This document shows, in pieces, positions 34,526-45,658 of a stretch of DNA of 64,000 nucleotides. Numbering within the stretch: the first letter of the stretch is position 1; every line of letters starts with the position of its first letter. Where the stretch lies: contig CP136061.1 in assembly GCA_032622095.1 (NCBI GenBank), forward strand, positions 98,205,345-98,269,344. Direction: 5' to 3'. Origin of the DNA: Siphonodentalium dalli (lineage: Eukaryota; Mollusca; Scaphopoda; Gadilida; Siphonodentaliidae). A program made the position numbers and the translations under genes. The notes under the pieces are model-generated. The model was not told the origin of the DNA, did no database searches, and saw only the letters and a program-made list of their open reading frames with translations.

Positions 34526-35256
34526 CTAGCAGGTTAGCCCGCCACCGGCGGCTTGTCCGAAACATGACATTTTTATATAAATTTTTTTAATTTTTAGCTG
34601 TACCCGGCGCAAGATACATTCACATGCCAAATTTCAAGTCGATAGCTCCACCCGTTTCCGAGATCTCGTCTGCGCATGCGCTGCACGGGCGTCGCACGGG
34701 CTCGGCGACCCGATAAAATTTGTACCCGGCGCAAGATACATTCACATAGCAAATTTCAAGTCGATAGCTCCACCCGTTTCCGAGATCTTGTCTGCGCATG
34801 CGCTGCACGGGCGTCGCACGGGCTCGGCGACCCGATAAAATATGTACCCGGCGCAAGATACATTCACATAGCAAATTTCAAGTCGATAGCTCCACCCGTT
34901 TCCGAGATCTCGTCTGCGCATGCGCTGCACGGGCGTCGCACGGGCTCGCCAATACAACAACGACCACCGCCTGGTCAAACTACACACACGTACCAAGTTT
35001 CGTCCCGATCGGTCGAGAATCGTAGATTTGTATGAAGTACAACACACACACAAACATAAATATATGAGAGATATGTAAATTAGATAGATTGTATCAAAAT
35101 ATATAGGAGAGATATGTAAATGATCTACACACCATTACTGGTGTTTGTCAAAGTTTAGTGGGGTATATCAATACTCATTCACGATCATATCATTGAGGTC
35201 CGGAGGGTGTGGGCTATCTCTCGAATACAAGGAGTTCTCAAAATATATAGAAGAGA
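34526..35256 (-). mobile_element. Helitron element B of the large array
   Basis: The 3' CTAG is at 34526-34529 with a different hairpin, gccgccggtggcgggc, like that of the autonomous element. It contains about three 122-bp monomers whose variant reads gtacccggcgcaag. The 5' side (35050-35256) holds several tctcc/tctca-atatattttg phrases, so small fragments may be nested there. The outermost 5' TC at 35256 abuts the autonomous element. Confidence 0.6.
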
Positions 35257-35644
35257 CTAGCAGATTAGCCCGCCACTGGCGAGATTGGTCCCATGGCTTT
35301 GGTCGATCCATTAAGCTTTGGTCGATCTATTTATTTGTGTTTTTCAAGGTAACCCCGTACAGGCATGACAAAATAACATTTGGTTTTTCAACGAGTTAAT
35401 TATGGTACCCGTCCCTAAAAGATTTAAGGTACATCGGGCGGAAAGAACTGACCCGATGAAAAATTGTTGAGCCCGACGTTGTCCGGGCTATTCAAAAACC
35501 AAATTTCAAGTCGATAGCTCTACCCGTTTCCGAGATCTGGTCTGCGCATGCGCGAAGTTGGCGTCGCACGGGCTCGGCGAACCGATAAAATTGGCGTGGT
35601 TCGTCTCATGGCTTTGTCAGAAACATGACTTTTTGTTTTTCAAT

Positions 35645-37092
35645 GATTTAATTCTGCCCTTTTAATCAAGAGAAATAATGGTCTCACCATGGACCAACAA
35701 CAATTCAAGTACAACATTTGGGAATTTTTCCCCACACCATTTCAATTTTCTGAGTAACTGGATTTGCATTTTTCTGTCTATACATTCACTCATCTAAGAG
35801 TTTCTTAATACATTAATTATCGTTGTTCATTGATTCGTTAATTAAACTGAGTGGTCAGAATACAGAACTGAAAAAGTGAGGAGATAATGAGTTAATTCTG
35901 CCTATTTAATCAAGAGAAACGATAGTCTCACCATGGACCAATAACAATTCAAGTACAACATTTGGGAATTTTTCACAAACCAATTCAATTTCCTGTGCAG
36001 CTGGATTTGCATTTTTCTGTCTATACATTCACTCATCTAAGAGTTTCTTAATACATTAATTATAGTTGTTGATTGATTCGTTAATTGAACTGAATGGTCA
36101 GAATACAGAACTGAAAACGTGAGGAGACACATGAGATTATCAATGAGTTAATTCTGCCTTTTTATCAAGAGAAACGATAGTCTCATCATGGACCAATAAC
36201 AATTCAAGTACAACATTTGGGAATTTTTCCCCACATCAATTCAATTTCCTGTGTAACTGGATTTGCATGTTTCTGTCTATACATTCACTCATCTAAGAGT
36301 TTCTTAATACATTAATTATAGTTGTTGATTGATTCGTTAATTGAACTGAATGGTCAGAATACAGAACTGAAAACGTGAGGAGACACATGAGATAATCAAT
36401 GAGTTAATTCTGCATTTTTAATCAAGAGAAATGATAGTCTCACCGCGGACCAATAACAATTCAAGTACAACATTTGGAAATTTTTCCCCACACCAATTCA
36501 ATTTCCTGTGTAACTGGATTTGTTTTTTTCTGTTTATACATTAATTCATCTAAGAGTTTCTTAATTCAGTAATTATCGTTGTTCAGTGATTCGTTAATTA
36601 AACTGAGTTGTCAGAATACAGAAGTGAAAACGTGAGGAGACACATGAGATAATCAATAAGTTAATTCTGCCTTTTAAATCAAGAGAAATAATGGTCTCAC
36701 GATGGTCCTATAACAATTCAAGTACAACATTTGGGAATTTTTCCCCACACCAATTCAATTTCCTGAGTAACTGGGTTTGTAATTTTCTGTCTATACATTC
36801 ATCTAATAGTTTCTTAATCCATTAATTATCGTTGTTGATTAATTCGTTAATTGAACTGAGTGGTCAGAATACAGAACTGAAAACGTGAGGCGACACATGA
36901 GATAAATAATCAAGTGAATGAACCAGATTGTGTGCAGAGCGATAATGTGGAATGTACAACGAATGAAAATGTTGGAAGAGATATCAATATAACCACTAAG
37001 CGCACCCACATCGAATGAAAGGGGAGGTCTCAAAAATCGAAGACAGTGTTTTGGTTTTTCAATGAGTTAATTCTGCCGTTTTAATCAAGAGA
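35645..37092 (-). repeat. Tandem repeat of about 255 bp in Helitron 3' region
   Basis: Units begin near 35649, 35889, 36144, 36401, 36657 and 37063 with gagttaattctgcc and share aattcaagtacaacatttgg, ctaagagtttcttaat and gtcagaatacagaactgaa. The last spacing is larger because about 150 bases of other sequence (36900-37055) intervene. No coding content. Confidence 0.85.
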
Positions 37093-37261
37093 AATTGGCC
37101 GTCGACAGTTCGTAAGGAGTTAAACGATGTTGGATCTTCCACTTCATGCAGCAGCATTCTCAAGAAAAACAAACATTGCTGTTGTGTAGGATGAACAGTG
37201 TAGACCCTACCGAGAGCACAGTCTTTGAACACGCCCATTACTCATTCGACGGGTTCACCAT
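37093..37261. repeat. Duplicated piece of the Helitron's own coding region
   Basis: The segment closely matches 39080-39243 in the same orientation (aattggccgtcgacagttcg ... cgacgggttcacca) with scattered substitutions and small indels. It lies 16 bases beyond the helicase stop codon. It is probably the relic of another copy, or an internal rearrangement. Confidence 0.8.
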
Positions 37262-37276
37262 TTCGCTTTTGAAAAT

Positions 37277-38165
37277 TTACCTCAGTGCTTCTGGGTAGAC
37301 AACGTTCCTAGTTTTCCCTTCTGGTGCATAAACGAACATACTGGAGGGGGAGCCGACCCGTGAGCATGCAACGTATAGCTGTCCATGTGAGAAACAGGGA
37401 CTCTGAAGTTGGAGGCCAACAACTTTAAGTGTCTGTCCTTGTGATTTGTTGATTGACATTGCAAAGCTCAATCGAACTGGGAACTGAAGCCGGCGGAACT
37501 GTATTGGCGACTCAGTGGGAATCAATGGAATCCTAGGGAGAAAAACATGCTCCCCTTTCGCACATCCAGTGAGAATAGTTGCCTCAATGATATGAGGTGA
37601 TATTTTCTTGATAGAAAGTCGTGTACCATTACACAACTTAGGTGGTTCAAGATTTCGGAGCAACATGATTGGTGCACCTACCTTCAACTGCAACTGATGA
37701 GGTGGCATGCCTGGGGGTTTGAGTGAATTGAGAAACTCGGTCGGGTAATTTCCAATTTCTGATTGGTCTGGAATGGTATCAATGGAGTGCATAGAATGAA
37801 GCTGTCCAGGGACTTGTTCCAACAACTTCAAGTTAACCTCGTCAACAATATCATTTGTAGGAGCTAGGATGGCTCTCTCACAGAGCCAATTGTGATCCGA
37901 GAGCTTGCTAGGAAGATCTCTGAAAACATTCACAATAAGCTCATCAAGAGAGGAAACAATCGAGCTCAAAGCAGATAGATCTATTCGTCCTTCGGCATCA
38001 GAATTGCACTTGCCATCGCCAATTCTGAGTAACTGGTCGGAAAAATATGCAGCCACGTCATTACCAAACAGATGCGCCCTCATGTTAATTGTCAGCTTGA
38101 GTATTCGAACACTCTTCCAAAGGTAAGATGATTTGATGCAAGCTTTTAATTCATCAGCTTTGTGC
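37277..38165 (-). pseudogene. Helitron helicase, C-terminal part
   Basis: Continues the Pif1-like helicase after a frame change near 38146-38165. It carries the later superfamily 1B motifs: CERAILAPTNDIVDEVN, VGAPIMLLRNL, the motif V region MSINKSQGQTL, and motif VI GQLYVACSRVGS. The frame closes at 37277 with a normal end for the family. The single-base shift is the only lesion here. The part up to 38083 starts at a Met inside the protein and is not a separate gene. Confidence 0.85.
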
Positions 38166-40209
38166 CTTTTGGTACAATAGGCAGAGTTTGTCGGAAGTCT
38201 CCAGACAATAGTAAGGTTATGCCACCCATAATATTGTTACAGCCCCTTATATCTTGCAGTGTTCGATCCAGTGCCTCGAATGCCCTCTTATGTGGCATAG
38301 TACACTCATCCCAGACAATCAACACAGCCTCTCTCAACAGGTGAGCAAGACCAGTACCCTTGCTTATATTACATGTTGGAGTATCGCTCGCATTCAAATT
38401 GAGTGGCAGTTTGAATGTTGAATGTGCAGTTCTACCTCCAGGAAGAAGTGTTGCAGCTATGCCAGAGGATGCAACTGCAACAGCGATTTTCCTTTCTTCC
38501 CTGACTGTCGCCAATATAAGGTTGGTTACAAACGTTTTCCCAGTGCCCCCGGGAGCGTCGAGAAAATAAATACCACAAAGGTGATTGGCAACACTCTGCA
38601 GTATGGTCACATAACAGTGTCGCTGCTCTGGGAGAAGATTTGGTTCGCCCGATGACAGAGTTTGTTCGATGGTATCTAAATCATACGACAGTTCACGTAG
38701 CACCTCTCTGGGCAGTGCAGACATGCGAGAATGTTGAGTGCGAGGGAGACCGAAAGTGTGGAGCTCTGGTCCCCCAAGAGCCAGGAATTTGTTTTCGATC
38801 TCGATGAGAGAAGCATTGAAAATATCATCGTTGAATGAAACGTCAATGCCAGGATTTGCAACCTGCAACCTGTACTTAAGATCCTCCGAGAGGTTTTCTC
38901 TGAATTGGAGCCACAATTCAAGAGGATTGGCAATACCACATATGTGCAAGAGAGTCGCAAACAAACTACGCAAACTCCTAGGAGACTTTGATATGGCTGC
39001 CTCTGTCATCGTTGCCTCCCATTGATGGTCGTCTTCCAATAGTCCCCTTTTGAAGCACGCTTCTCTGTAGCTAAGACATAATTGGCCGTCGACAGTTCGC
39101 AAGGAGTTAAAAGATGTTGGACCTTCCACTTCATGCAGCAGTATTCTCAAGAAAAAACATTCCTGTTGTGTGGGATGAACAGTGTAGACCCTACCGAGAG
39201 CATAGTCTTTGAACACGCCCATGACTCCTTCGACGGGTTCACCACGCTTGCGGCGGACCCATCGATTATTGACAAAGGTGAAATAAGATGGGAGGTCACA
39301 GTACAAAATTGTGTTGGCAAAATCATCTTCTTGGCAAAGTTTGAAAAAGGCAGTGAGTGTCGTCTCTTTTGGTGCCGATACAACTTGTGCCGCTGTTTGT
39401 TCGGTGAAGTACACTCTCTGTCCATTTTCTAAATGCACAGCAAGTCGAAAAACGGCTGGGTGTCTATCGTGGATGGGGAAGTCAAAAATGCGCCAAAACG
39501 CTTCATTGGTACTGATGTACCTACCCATTTGAAACTGACTCAACTCGTCCTTTGTTCTCATGTCTCGTAGGGCGAACATAGCCGCATCTGATCCCTTATT
39601 GATGTATTTGCATACATACTTTATAGCTTTTACAGAGTTGCAAAACTCAACGTTTATGTGTGCGTTGAAGATTTTTGATAACATGGGACAATATGGAACA
39701 ATCCACCTATTGTCTGCAACAAAATCCTGTCCATTTTTAAGTTTTATATTGGCGACATTTCCACCATCATCTGGCGATCTCCTCCTGTAAAGTGGATAGC
39801 CATCATGGCCAGTTTGCGTTTCTAAGAGGAACGCCCGAGGGTACCGCTTCGTACATTTTCGATCTTTCATGCAGGGCGAATTGAAATTGAATGGACCACA
39901 TGGACCGTGTATCATCTGAGCCTTCACAGTCTCGAACAATTCTGGATCATCATCAGGATCAGGAAATTCGGCAGAAATGAAGCTGTCGATCTGCTCAGGG
40001 CGTATTTTCTGTTTAAGCCAAGTTAAAATGTGTGCATGTGGTAGTCCTCTCTTTTGCCATTCAACCGTATACATATCGCACACAGGTTGGCCGAAAATGT
40101 GCGATTTCTTCAAAAGGTTCATGAGCTTCGTTAATTTCAGACGGAACACTCTAGATGTCAAGTCATGCCTGTCTTTAGAAACCTGGCCCTCGAACAATTC
40201 AACATTCAA
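38146..40209 (-). pseudogene. Helitron HUH Rep and N-terminal Pif1-like helicase
   Basis: About 687 residues. The Rep (HUH endonuclease) motif lies in EWQKRGLPHAHILTWL with His 58 and His 60, and the two catalytic tyrosines are in KYVCKYINKGSD (198 and 202). The helicase Walker A is APGGTGKT at 552-559, Walker B VLIVWDE follows, and SGDFRQTLPI is motif III. In the family Rep nicks and joins the element ends while the helicase unwinds the strand. The frame is continuous with the upstream piece except for one TAG at 40216-40218, and is shifted by one base at its end relative to 37277-38083. Confidence 0.9.
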
Positions 40210-40215
40210 CTCCTG

Positions 40216-42093
40216 CTATGCAGGGTTGCACGTGAATGTGATGAAAAGGTCCGGACGACCGAAGTGCCTGACAAATGTCATAGCATCCTGCGTCTTCTCC
40301 TGCATATATCGCGGGCTACCTGTGAATGTCGACGGGAGGATTACCAGTTGGCCGACTCCGGCTCTTTCCTGATCATTATTTATGCTATCACAGAGGTGTA
40401 TATATGAATCTGCACGGAGTTTCCGTTGGTTGTTCCGAATATAGAGGAGTCTGTCACCCTCCACTTTGGCGTACATATCCACAGCAAACTGACTGAACAG
40501 GTTCCGGCTTCTCTGCAATTGGTTGAAGGACCCATCACGAACCATGAAATGATAGGAATAAAAGTCCTTGCATGACACATTCTTGTTGCCGATTGAGTGT
40601 GGTATAGCGAACTTATATCCGTCTTCACCGAAGACACATAGGAGGGGATATTGGAGAGGGTCGTACGATCTATGTGTCTCGCAAATGCGAAGTATAGTGT
40701 CGTCACGACGCTTTAAAACAATATCACGCCTACCATGCTCTGCGCCTGCTAAAACGACCGCTATCTCATTGGACGCAGGTTCATTAAATCGACCACTGTG
40801 TTGATTGAGTGGTCTTCTGTCCGCGTCTATGACCACCTGCAAATTTGGTGTGTTGTGGGTTTCTAGAGCATATTTAAAACTGGACACATAAGAGTTGTGT
40901 TGATGGATCATTTGCTGGAGAGTGTATATAACTTCAGGTCTGGTGCCATCAGACAAAGCGGAACGGAGTTCTACCTCTCTATTAAAATCACCAACAAAGT
41001 ATATCTGCATGTATTGAGGTTGTGCATCATCATTGGGTTGTAGAGGGCCGATGCGATGGTAAACCTGACCTTGAACTTTGAACGTTGGCATATACACACC
41101 TTCAGTTATGATATTTGCCCCAAAAGATGTCATTTGGAATGCGGCATTATATTTCTGGATGTTCTTGAGAAAATGTTTAGATTCTGGGGTTGAACCACGA
41201 AGCAGGTCTTGAAGAGGTTCAGGTGGGTCAGCATGTTGTTGAAGCATAACTTTGGCATTCAAGCAGCACATCCCTGGTGGTTCACCTTGCCATTTAAAAG
41301 CGCGACAATGTTGACACAATTCGGTCATTCGGGCAATCTGCAAAATTCTGTGCGACTTGTAGTCGATGTGAGGGTCATAAACGAAAGCAGAGTTTTGCCA
41401 CTCCCCGATCGCGTGTGCATGTGGCCGGCGACGATCAGCCTCATGATGCCGCTGCTCATCGGTTTCAACGGCTCGAACATGAACAGCCCTCTCCCGGAGA
41501 TCTAATAGGCGTTGTTCACGCTGCTGCCCAGTTTCCACTTCTCGAGCCTGAACAGCTGTCTCCCGGAGATCTAATAGGCGCTGTTCACGCTGCTGCCCAG
41601 TTTCCACTTCTCGAGCCTGAACAGCCGTCTCGCGTTTATCTAATAGGCGCTGTTCACGCTGCTGTCCAGTTTCCACTTCTCGAGCCTGAACAGCCCTCTC
41701 CCGTTTATCTAATAGGCGCTGTTCACGCTGCTGTCCAGTTTCCACTTCTCGAGCCTGAACAGCCCTCTCCCGTTTATCTAATAGGCGCTGTTCACGCTGC
41801 TGCTCAGTTTCCACTTCTCGAGCCTGAACAGCCGTCTCCCGTTTATCTGATAGGCGCTGTTCACGCTGCTGTCCAGTTTCCACTTCTCGAGCCTGAACAG
41901 CCCTCTCCCGTTTATCTAATAGGCGCTGTTCACGCTGCTGCTCAGTTTCCACTTCTCGAGCCTGAACAGCCGTCTCCCGTTTATCTGATAGGCGTTGTTC
42001 ACGCTGCTGTCCAGTTTCAGTAGCCGTTTCTATTTTCTTACGTTTGGCACCTGAACTTGTCCGGCCAATGATTGGTCTCTTCTTGGGCGGCAT
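40216..42093 (-). pseudogene. Helitron N-terminal region with coiled-coil repeats
   Basis: 625 codons from an ATG. It starts with a basic segment (MPPKKRPIIGRT). Eight 23-residue Gln/Arg/Glu repeats follow (ETGQQREQRLLDKRERAVQA type, residues about 26-209), predicted coiled coil. Then comes a Cys/His-containing stretch (CQHCRAF...CCLNAK) and the Helitron-like N domain (DPLQYPLLCVFGEDGY, FSQFAVDMYAKVE, GSPRYMQEKTQDAM). It stops right after FITFTCNPA at a TAG, where the family normally has Trp. Rep follows in the same frame, so originally this was one protein with 38146-40209. Confidence 0.88.
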
Positions 42094-43738
42094 GCCAAAA
42101 TGCAGGACTCAACAATGGCAGTCTGATCAGAATGCAGAAAATACAATATAATTAATTTGGCAGTCTGTTTTCACAATACACAAAGCAAGAATGAACAATG
42201 ATCGAAGGCAGTCTGACTTTCAATAATGTAGACAGTCTGATTCGTATTGGTCACAATACAAAATGATTGAAAGTATTATGAATGCACAATCATGTTTGCA
42301 GTGTCAGAATGCAGAATTATCGAGTCCCTTGCGCTAATAGTGGCCCTCAGAAGGGCCGTTCAAATTATATGAACTTCGAGGGAACCGAGATAATACTAAC
42401 AACTTCTGAAAAGATCGAAAATTTATGAAGATAAATTTGCGTGGTACATTGCCCGACATCACTTACAATGGTGGGCATTTAAAGTGAAGTTTCGATTCTC
42501 TCATGGTGGAATCTCGTCAGGGGCGACCAATCTCGTCAGGGGCGACCAGCAGTTCACACCCAAACAGGGGAAGATATGCTTCTGATTAATACATTTTGCC
42601 ATTTTGGCAGCGAAAAAAGTAAAATGACACAAACTGGATGAATGTTGAGGAAATGTCTGATAACAATGGTCAGAATGCAAAAATACAATATAATTATTTT
42701 GGCAGTCTGTTTTCACAATACACAAAGCAGGAAATGCACAATAATGTAGGCAGTCTGATTTGTATGGTCAGAATGCGAAAAAAATGTAGGCAGTCTGATT
42801 CGTATGGTCATAATGCAATGCAACGGCGCTCGGTAAACAAAACCTGGCCGTAGGAAAAGAATGCTATCGAGCGTCGGCAAACAAAACCAAGCAAACTGAT
42901 AACAATGGTCAGATGAATGCAATGCTATCGAATGAATGATAACAATGCCGTCTGATAAGATGAATGACAGTAAAGCACTGATCGAATTAACGCACTGAAC
43001 TAATGCATGACCGTCGGTGCTCGGTAAACAAACTGCCGATTGCAATAAAGAGCGTTCGTCGTTAAAAACTCCGTATATGGTATAGATAAAGAGCGTTAAT
43101 GCCTTAACGCCCCAAAGTGCCTTTGCGGTGATTTGGGAGTGTCACAATACAAAATGATTCAAAGTATTATGAATGCAGAATTTTCACAATACACAAAGCA
43201 AGAAATGCACAATAATGTAGGCAGTCTGATTTGTATGGTCAGAATGCCAACAAAATCTAGGCAGTCTGATTCGTATGGTCAGAATGCAATGCAACGGCGC
43301 TCGGTAAACAAAACCTGGCCGTAGGAAAAGAATGCTATCGAGCGTCGGCAAACAAAACCAAGCAAACTGATAACAATGGTCAGATGAATGCAATGCTATC
43401 GAATGAATGATAACAATGCCGTCTGATAAGATGAATGACAGTAAAGCACTGATCGAATTAATGGTCTGCTATCGAATGAATGCGACAAACGCACTGACCG
43501 TCGGTGCTCGGTAAACAAACTGCCGATTGCAATAAAGAGCGTTCGTCGTTAACAACTCCGTATATTGTATAGATAAAGAGCGTTGATGCCTTAACCCCCC
43601 GCCGTGCCTTTGCTGTGATTTGGGAGTGGATAAAGGGTGATCAGAGCTTCTCGAAAACACGACTACGGCGGTGTCGGTGGAATTTGACACTTACATACGA
43701 AATTTGATCTCAATCTGTACACGCGTTTTGGATTCTAT

Positions 43739-43742
<4 letters not shown>
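42094..43742 (-). repeat. Helitron 5' non-coding region with 471-bp-spaced duplication
   Basis: The block at about 42700-42985 recurs at about 43172-43457 (ggcagtctgatttgtatggt, aacaaaacctggccgtagga, gaatgataacaatgccgtct). Shorter gcagtctgat phrases recur many times across 42110-43270. The region upstream of the coding start presumably holds the promoter, but no specific element could be assigned. Confidence 0.75.

Positions 43743-43772
<30 letters not shown>
43743..43772. repeat. (CA)n microsatellite
   Basis: About 14 CA dinucleotides just inside the 5' end of the autonomous Helitron, where family I elements instead carry gtct/caga repeats. Confidence 0.9.
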
Positions 43773-43778
<6 letters not shown>

Positions 43779-43809
43779 CGAAGTCTCAAAATATATAGTA
43801 TAGATGAGA

Positions 43810-44198
43810 CTAGCCGATGAGCCCGACGTTGTCCGGGCTATTCAAAAACCAAATTTCAAGTCGATAGCTCTACCCGTTTCCGAGATCTGGTCTGCGCATG
43901 CGCGAAACTGGCATCGCATGGGCTCGGCGACCCGATAAAATTCGTATCCGGGGCAAGATACATTTACATACCAAATTTCAAGTCGATAGCTCTACCCGTT
44001 TCCGAGATCTCGTCTGCGCATGCCCTGCACGGGCGTCGCACGGACTCGCCAATACGACAACGACGACCACCTGGTCAAACTACACACACGTACCAAGTTT
44101 CGTCCCGATCGGTCGATAATCGTAGATTTGTATAAATGACATACATACATACAGACAGACATACAGGCAAACAGAGGTCTTCAATACATATATATAGA
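43810..44198 (-). mobile_element. Helitron family I element E of the large array
   Basis: The 3' CTAG at 43810-43813 abuts the TC of the autonomous element. It has hairpin agcccggacaacgtcgggct, about two monomers, a (tgtctg)n tract, and 5' TC at 44198 (tctatatatatgtattgaag). Confidence 0.8.
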
Positions 44199-45020
44199 CT
44201 AGCCGATCAGCCCGACGTTGTCCGGGCTATTCAAAAACCAAATTTCAAGTCGATAGCTCCACCAGATCTACCCAGCCCGACGTTGTCCGGGCTATTCAAA
44301 AACCAAATTTCAAGTCGATAGCTCCACCCGTTTTCGAGATCTGGTCTGCGCATGGCGAAGTTGGCGTCGCACGGGCTCGGCGACCCGATAAAATTCGTAT
44401 CCGGGGCAAGATACATTCACATAGCAAATTTCAAGTCGATAGCTCCACCCGTTTCCGAGATCTCGTCTGCGCATGCGCGAAACTGGTGTCGCACGGGCTT
44501 GGCGACCCGATAAAAATCGTATCCGGTGCAAGATTCATTCACATACCAAATTTCAAGTCGATAGCTCCACCCGTTTCCGATATCTCGCCTGCGCATGCGC
44601 GAAGCTGGCGTCGCACGGGATCGGCGACCCGATAAAATTCGTATCCGGGGCAAGATACATTCACATAGCAAATTTCAAGTCGATAGCTCCACCCGTTTCC
44701 GAGATCTCGTCTGCGCATGCGCGAAGCTGGCGTCGCACGGGCTCGGCGACCCGATACAATTCGTATCCGGGGCAAGATACATTCACATCGCAAATTTCAA
44801 GTCGATAGCTCCACCCGTTTCCGAGATCTCGTCTGCGCATGCGCGAAGCGGGCGCCGCACGGACTCGCCAATACGACAACGTCCACCGCCTGGTCAAACT
44901 ACACACACGTACCAAGTTTCGTCCCGATCGGTCGAGAATCGTAGATTTGTATTAATGACAGACAAACAAACAGACAGACAAACAGACAGGCAGACAGAGG
45001 TCTTCAAAATATATATGAGA
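44199..45020 (-). mobile_element. Helitron family I element F of the large array
   Basis: The 3' CTAG is at 44199-44202. The hairpin region is present twice (44209-44228 and 44276-44295), with a short duplicated stub of monomer between. About five 122-bp monomers follow, then the leader and 5' TC at 45020 (tctcatatatattttgaaga). It is the longest non-autonomous member here. The frames of 84-169 codons on both strands are monomer-derived. Confidence 0.8.
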
Positions 45021-45555
45021 CTAGCCGATGAGCCCGACGTTGTCCGGGCTATTCAAAAACCAAATTTCAAGTCGATAGCTCTACCCAGCCCGACGTTCAA
45101 GTAGATAGCTCCACCCGTTTCCGAGATCTAGTCTGCGCATGCGCGAAGCTGGCGTCGCACGGGCTCGGCGACCCGATAAAATTCGTATCCGGGGCAAGAT
45201 ACATGTACATTCACATACCAAAATTCAAGTCGATAGCTCCACCCGTTTCCGAGATCTCGTCTGCGCATGCGCGAAGTTGGCGTCGCACGGGCTCGGCCAC
45301 CCGATAAAATTCGCATTCGGGGCAAGATACATTCACATAGCAAATTTCAAGTCGATAGCTCCACCCGTTTCCGAGATCTCTTATGCGCATACGCTGCACG
45401 GGCTCGCCAATACGACAGCGACGACCGCCTGGTCAAACTACACACACGTACCAAGTTTCGTCCCGATCGGTCGAGAATCGTAGATTTGTATAAATGGCAG
45501 ACAGACAGACAGACATACAGACAAACATACAGAGGTCTTCAAAATATATATGAGA
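45021..45555 (-). mobile_element. Helitron family I element G of the large array
   Basis: The 3' CTAG is at 45021-45024, again with a partial second hairpin phrase near 45086-45096. It has about three monomers and 5' TC at 45555 with tctcatatatattttgaaga. Confidence 0.8.
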
Positions 45556-45658
45556 CTAGCCGATGAGCCCGACGTTGTCCGGGCTATTCAAAATATATAT
45601 AAGAAACATTTGTACCCGGCGCAAGATACATTCACATGCCAAATTTCAAGTCGATAGT
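45556..45658 (-). mobile_element. Truncated Helitron family I element H
   Basis: The 3' CTAG is at 45556-45559 with the hairpin, then a short piece of monomer of the gtacccggcgcaag type. Similarity stops at about 45658. The 5' part is missing, so the right boundary of the array is a break rather than a normal end. Confidence 0.7.

Larger units (their letters stand above)
35257..43809 (-). mobile_element. Near-complete autonomous Helitron, about 8.55 kb
   Basis: The 5' end is at 43809 (minus strand tctcatctatactatatatt), matching the TC leader of the family I elements. The 3' end is CTAG at 35257-35260 with hairpin cgccagtggcggg. Between them are a 5' region with a duplicated block, the coding region 42093-37277, a self-derived fragment, a tandem repeat of about 255 bases, and a single family I 122-bp monomer (35465-35592). 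Both ends abut other Helitrons. Coding is broken at two places only. Confidence 0.7.

Noticed and set aside
32437-35053. Many overlapping open frames of 70-121 codons on both strands (Arg-rich, e.g. RMRRRDLGNGWSYRLE)
   Set aside because: They are translations of the 122-bp Helitron monomer in several phases and on both strands, without a consistent start or end.
41415-42023. Plus-strand frame of 202 codons with PLLEPEQPSPVYLIGAVHAA-type repeats
   Set aside because: Antisense of the Helitron coiled-coil minisatellite; the minus frame continues into recognised domains, this one does not.
43898-45566. Open frames up to 169 codons in the second Helitron region
   Set aside because: Same monomer-derived artefacts; boundaries track Helitron ends, not gene signals.
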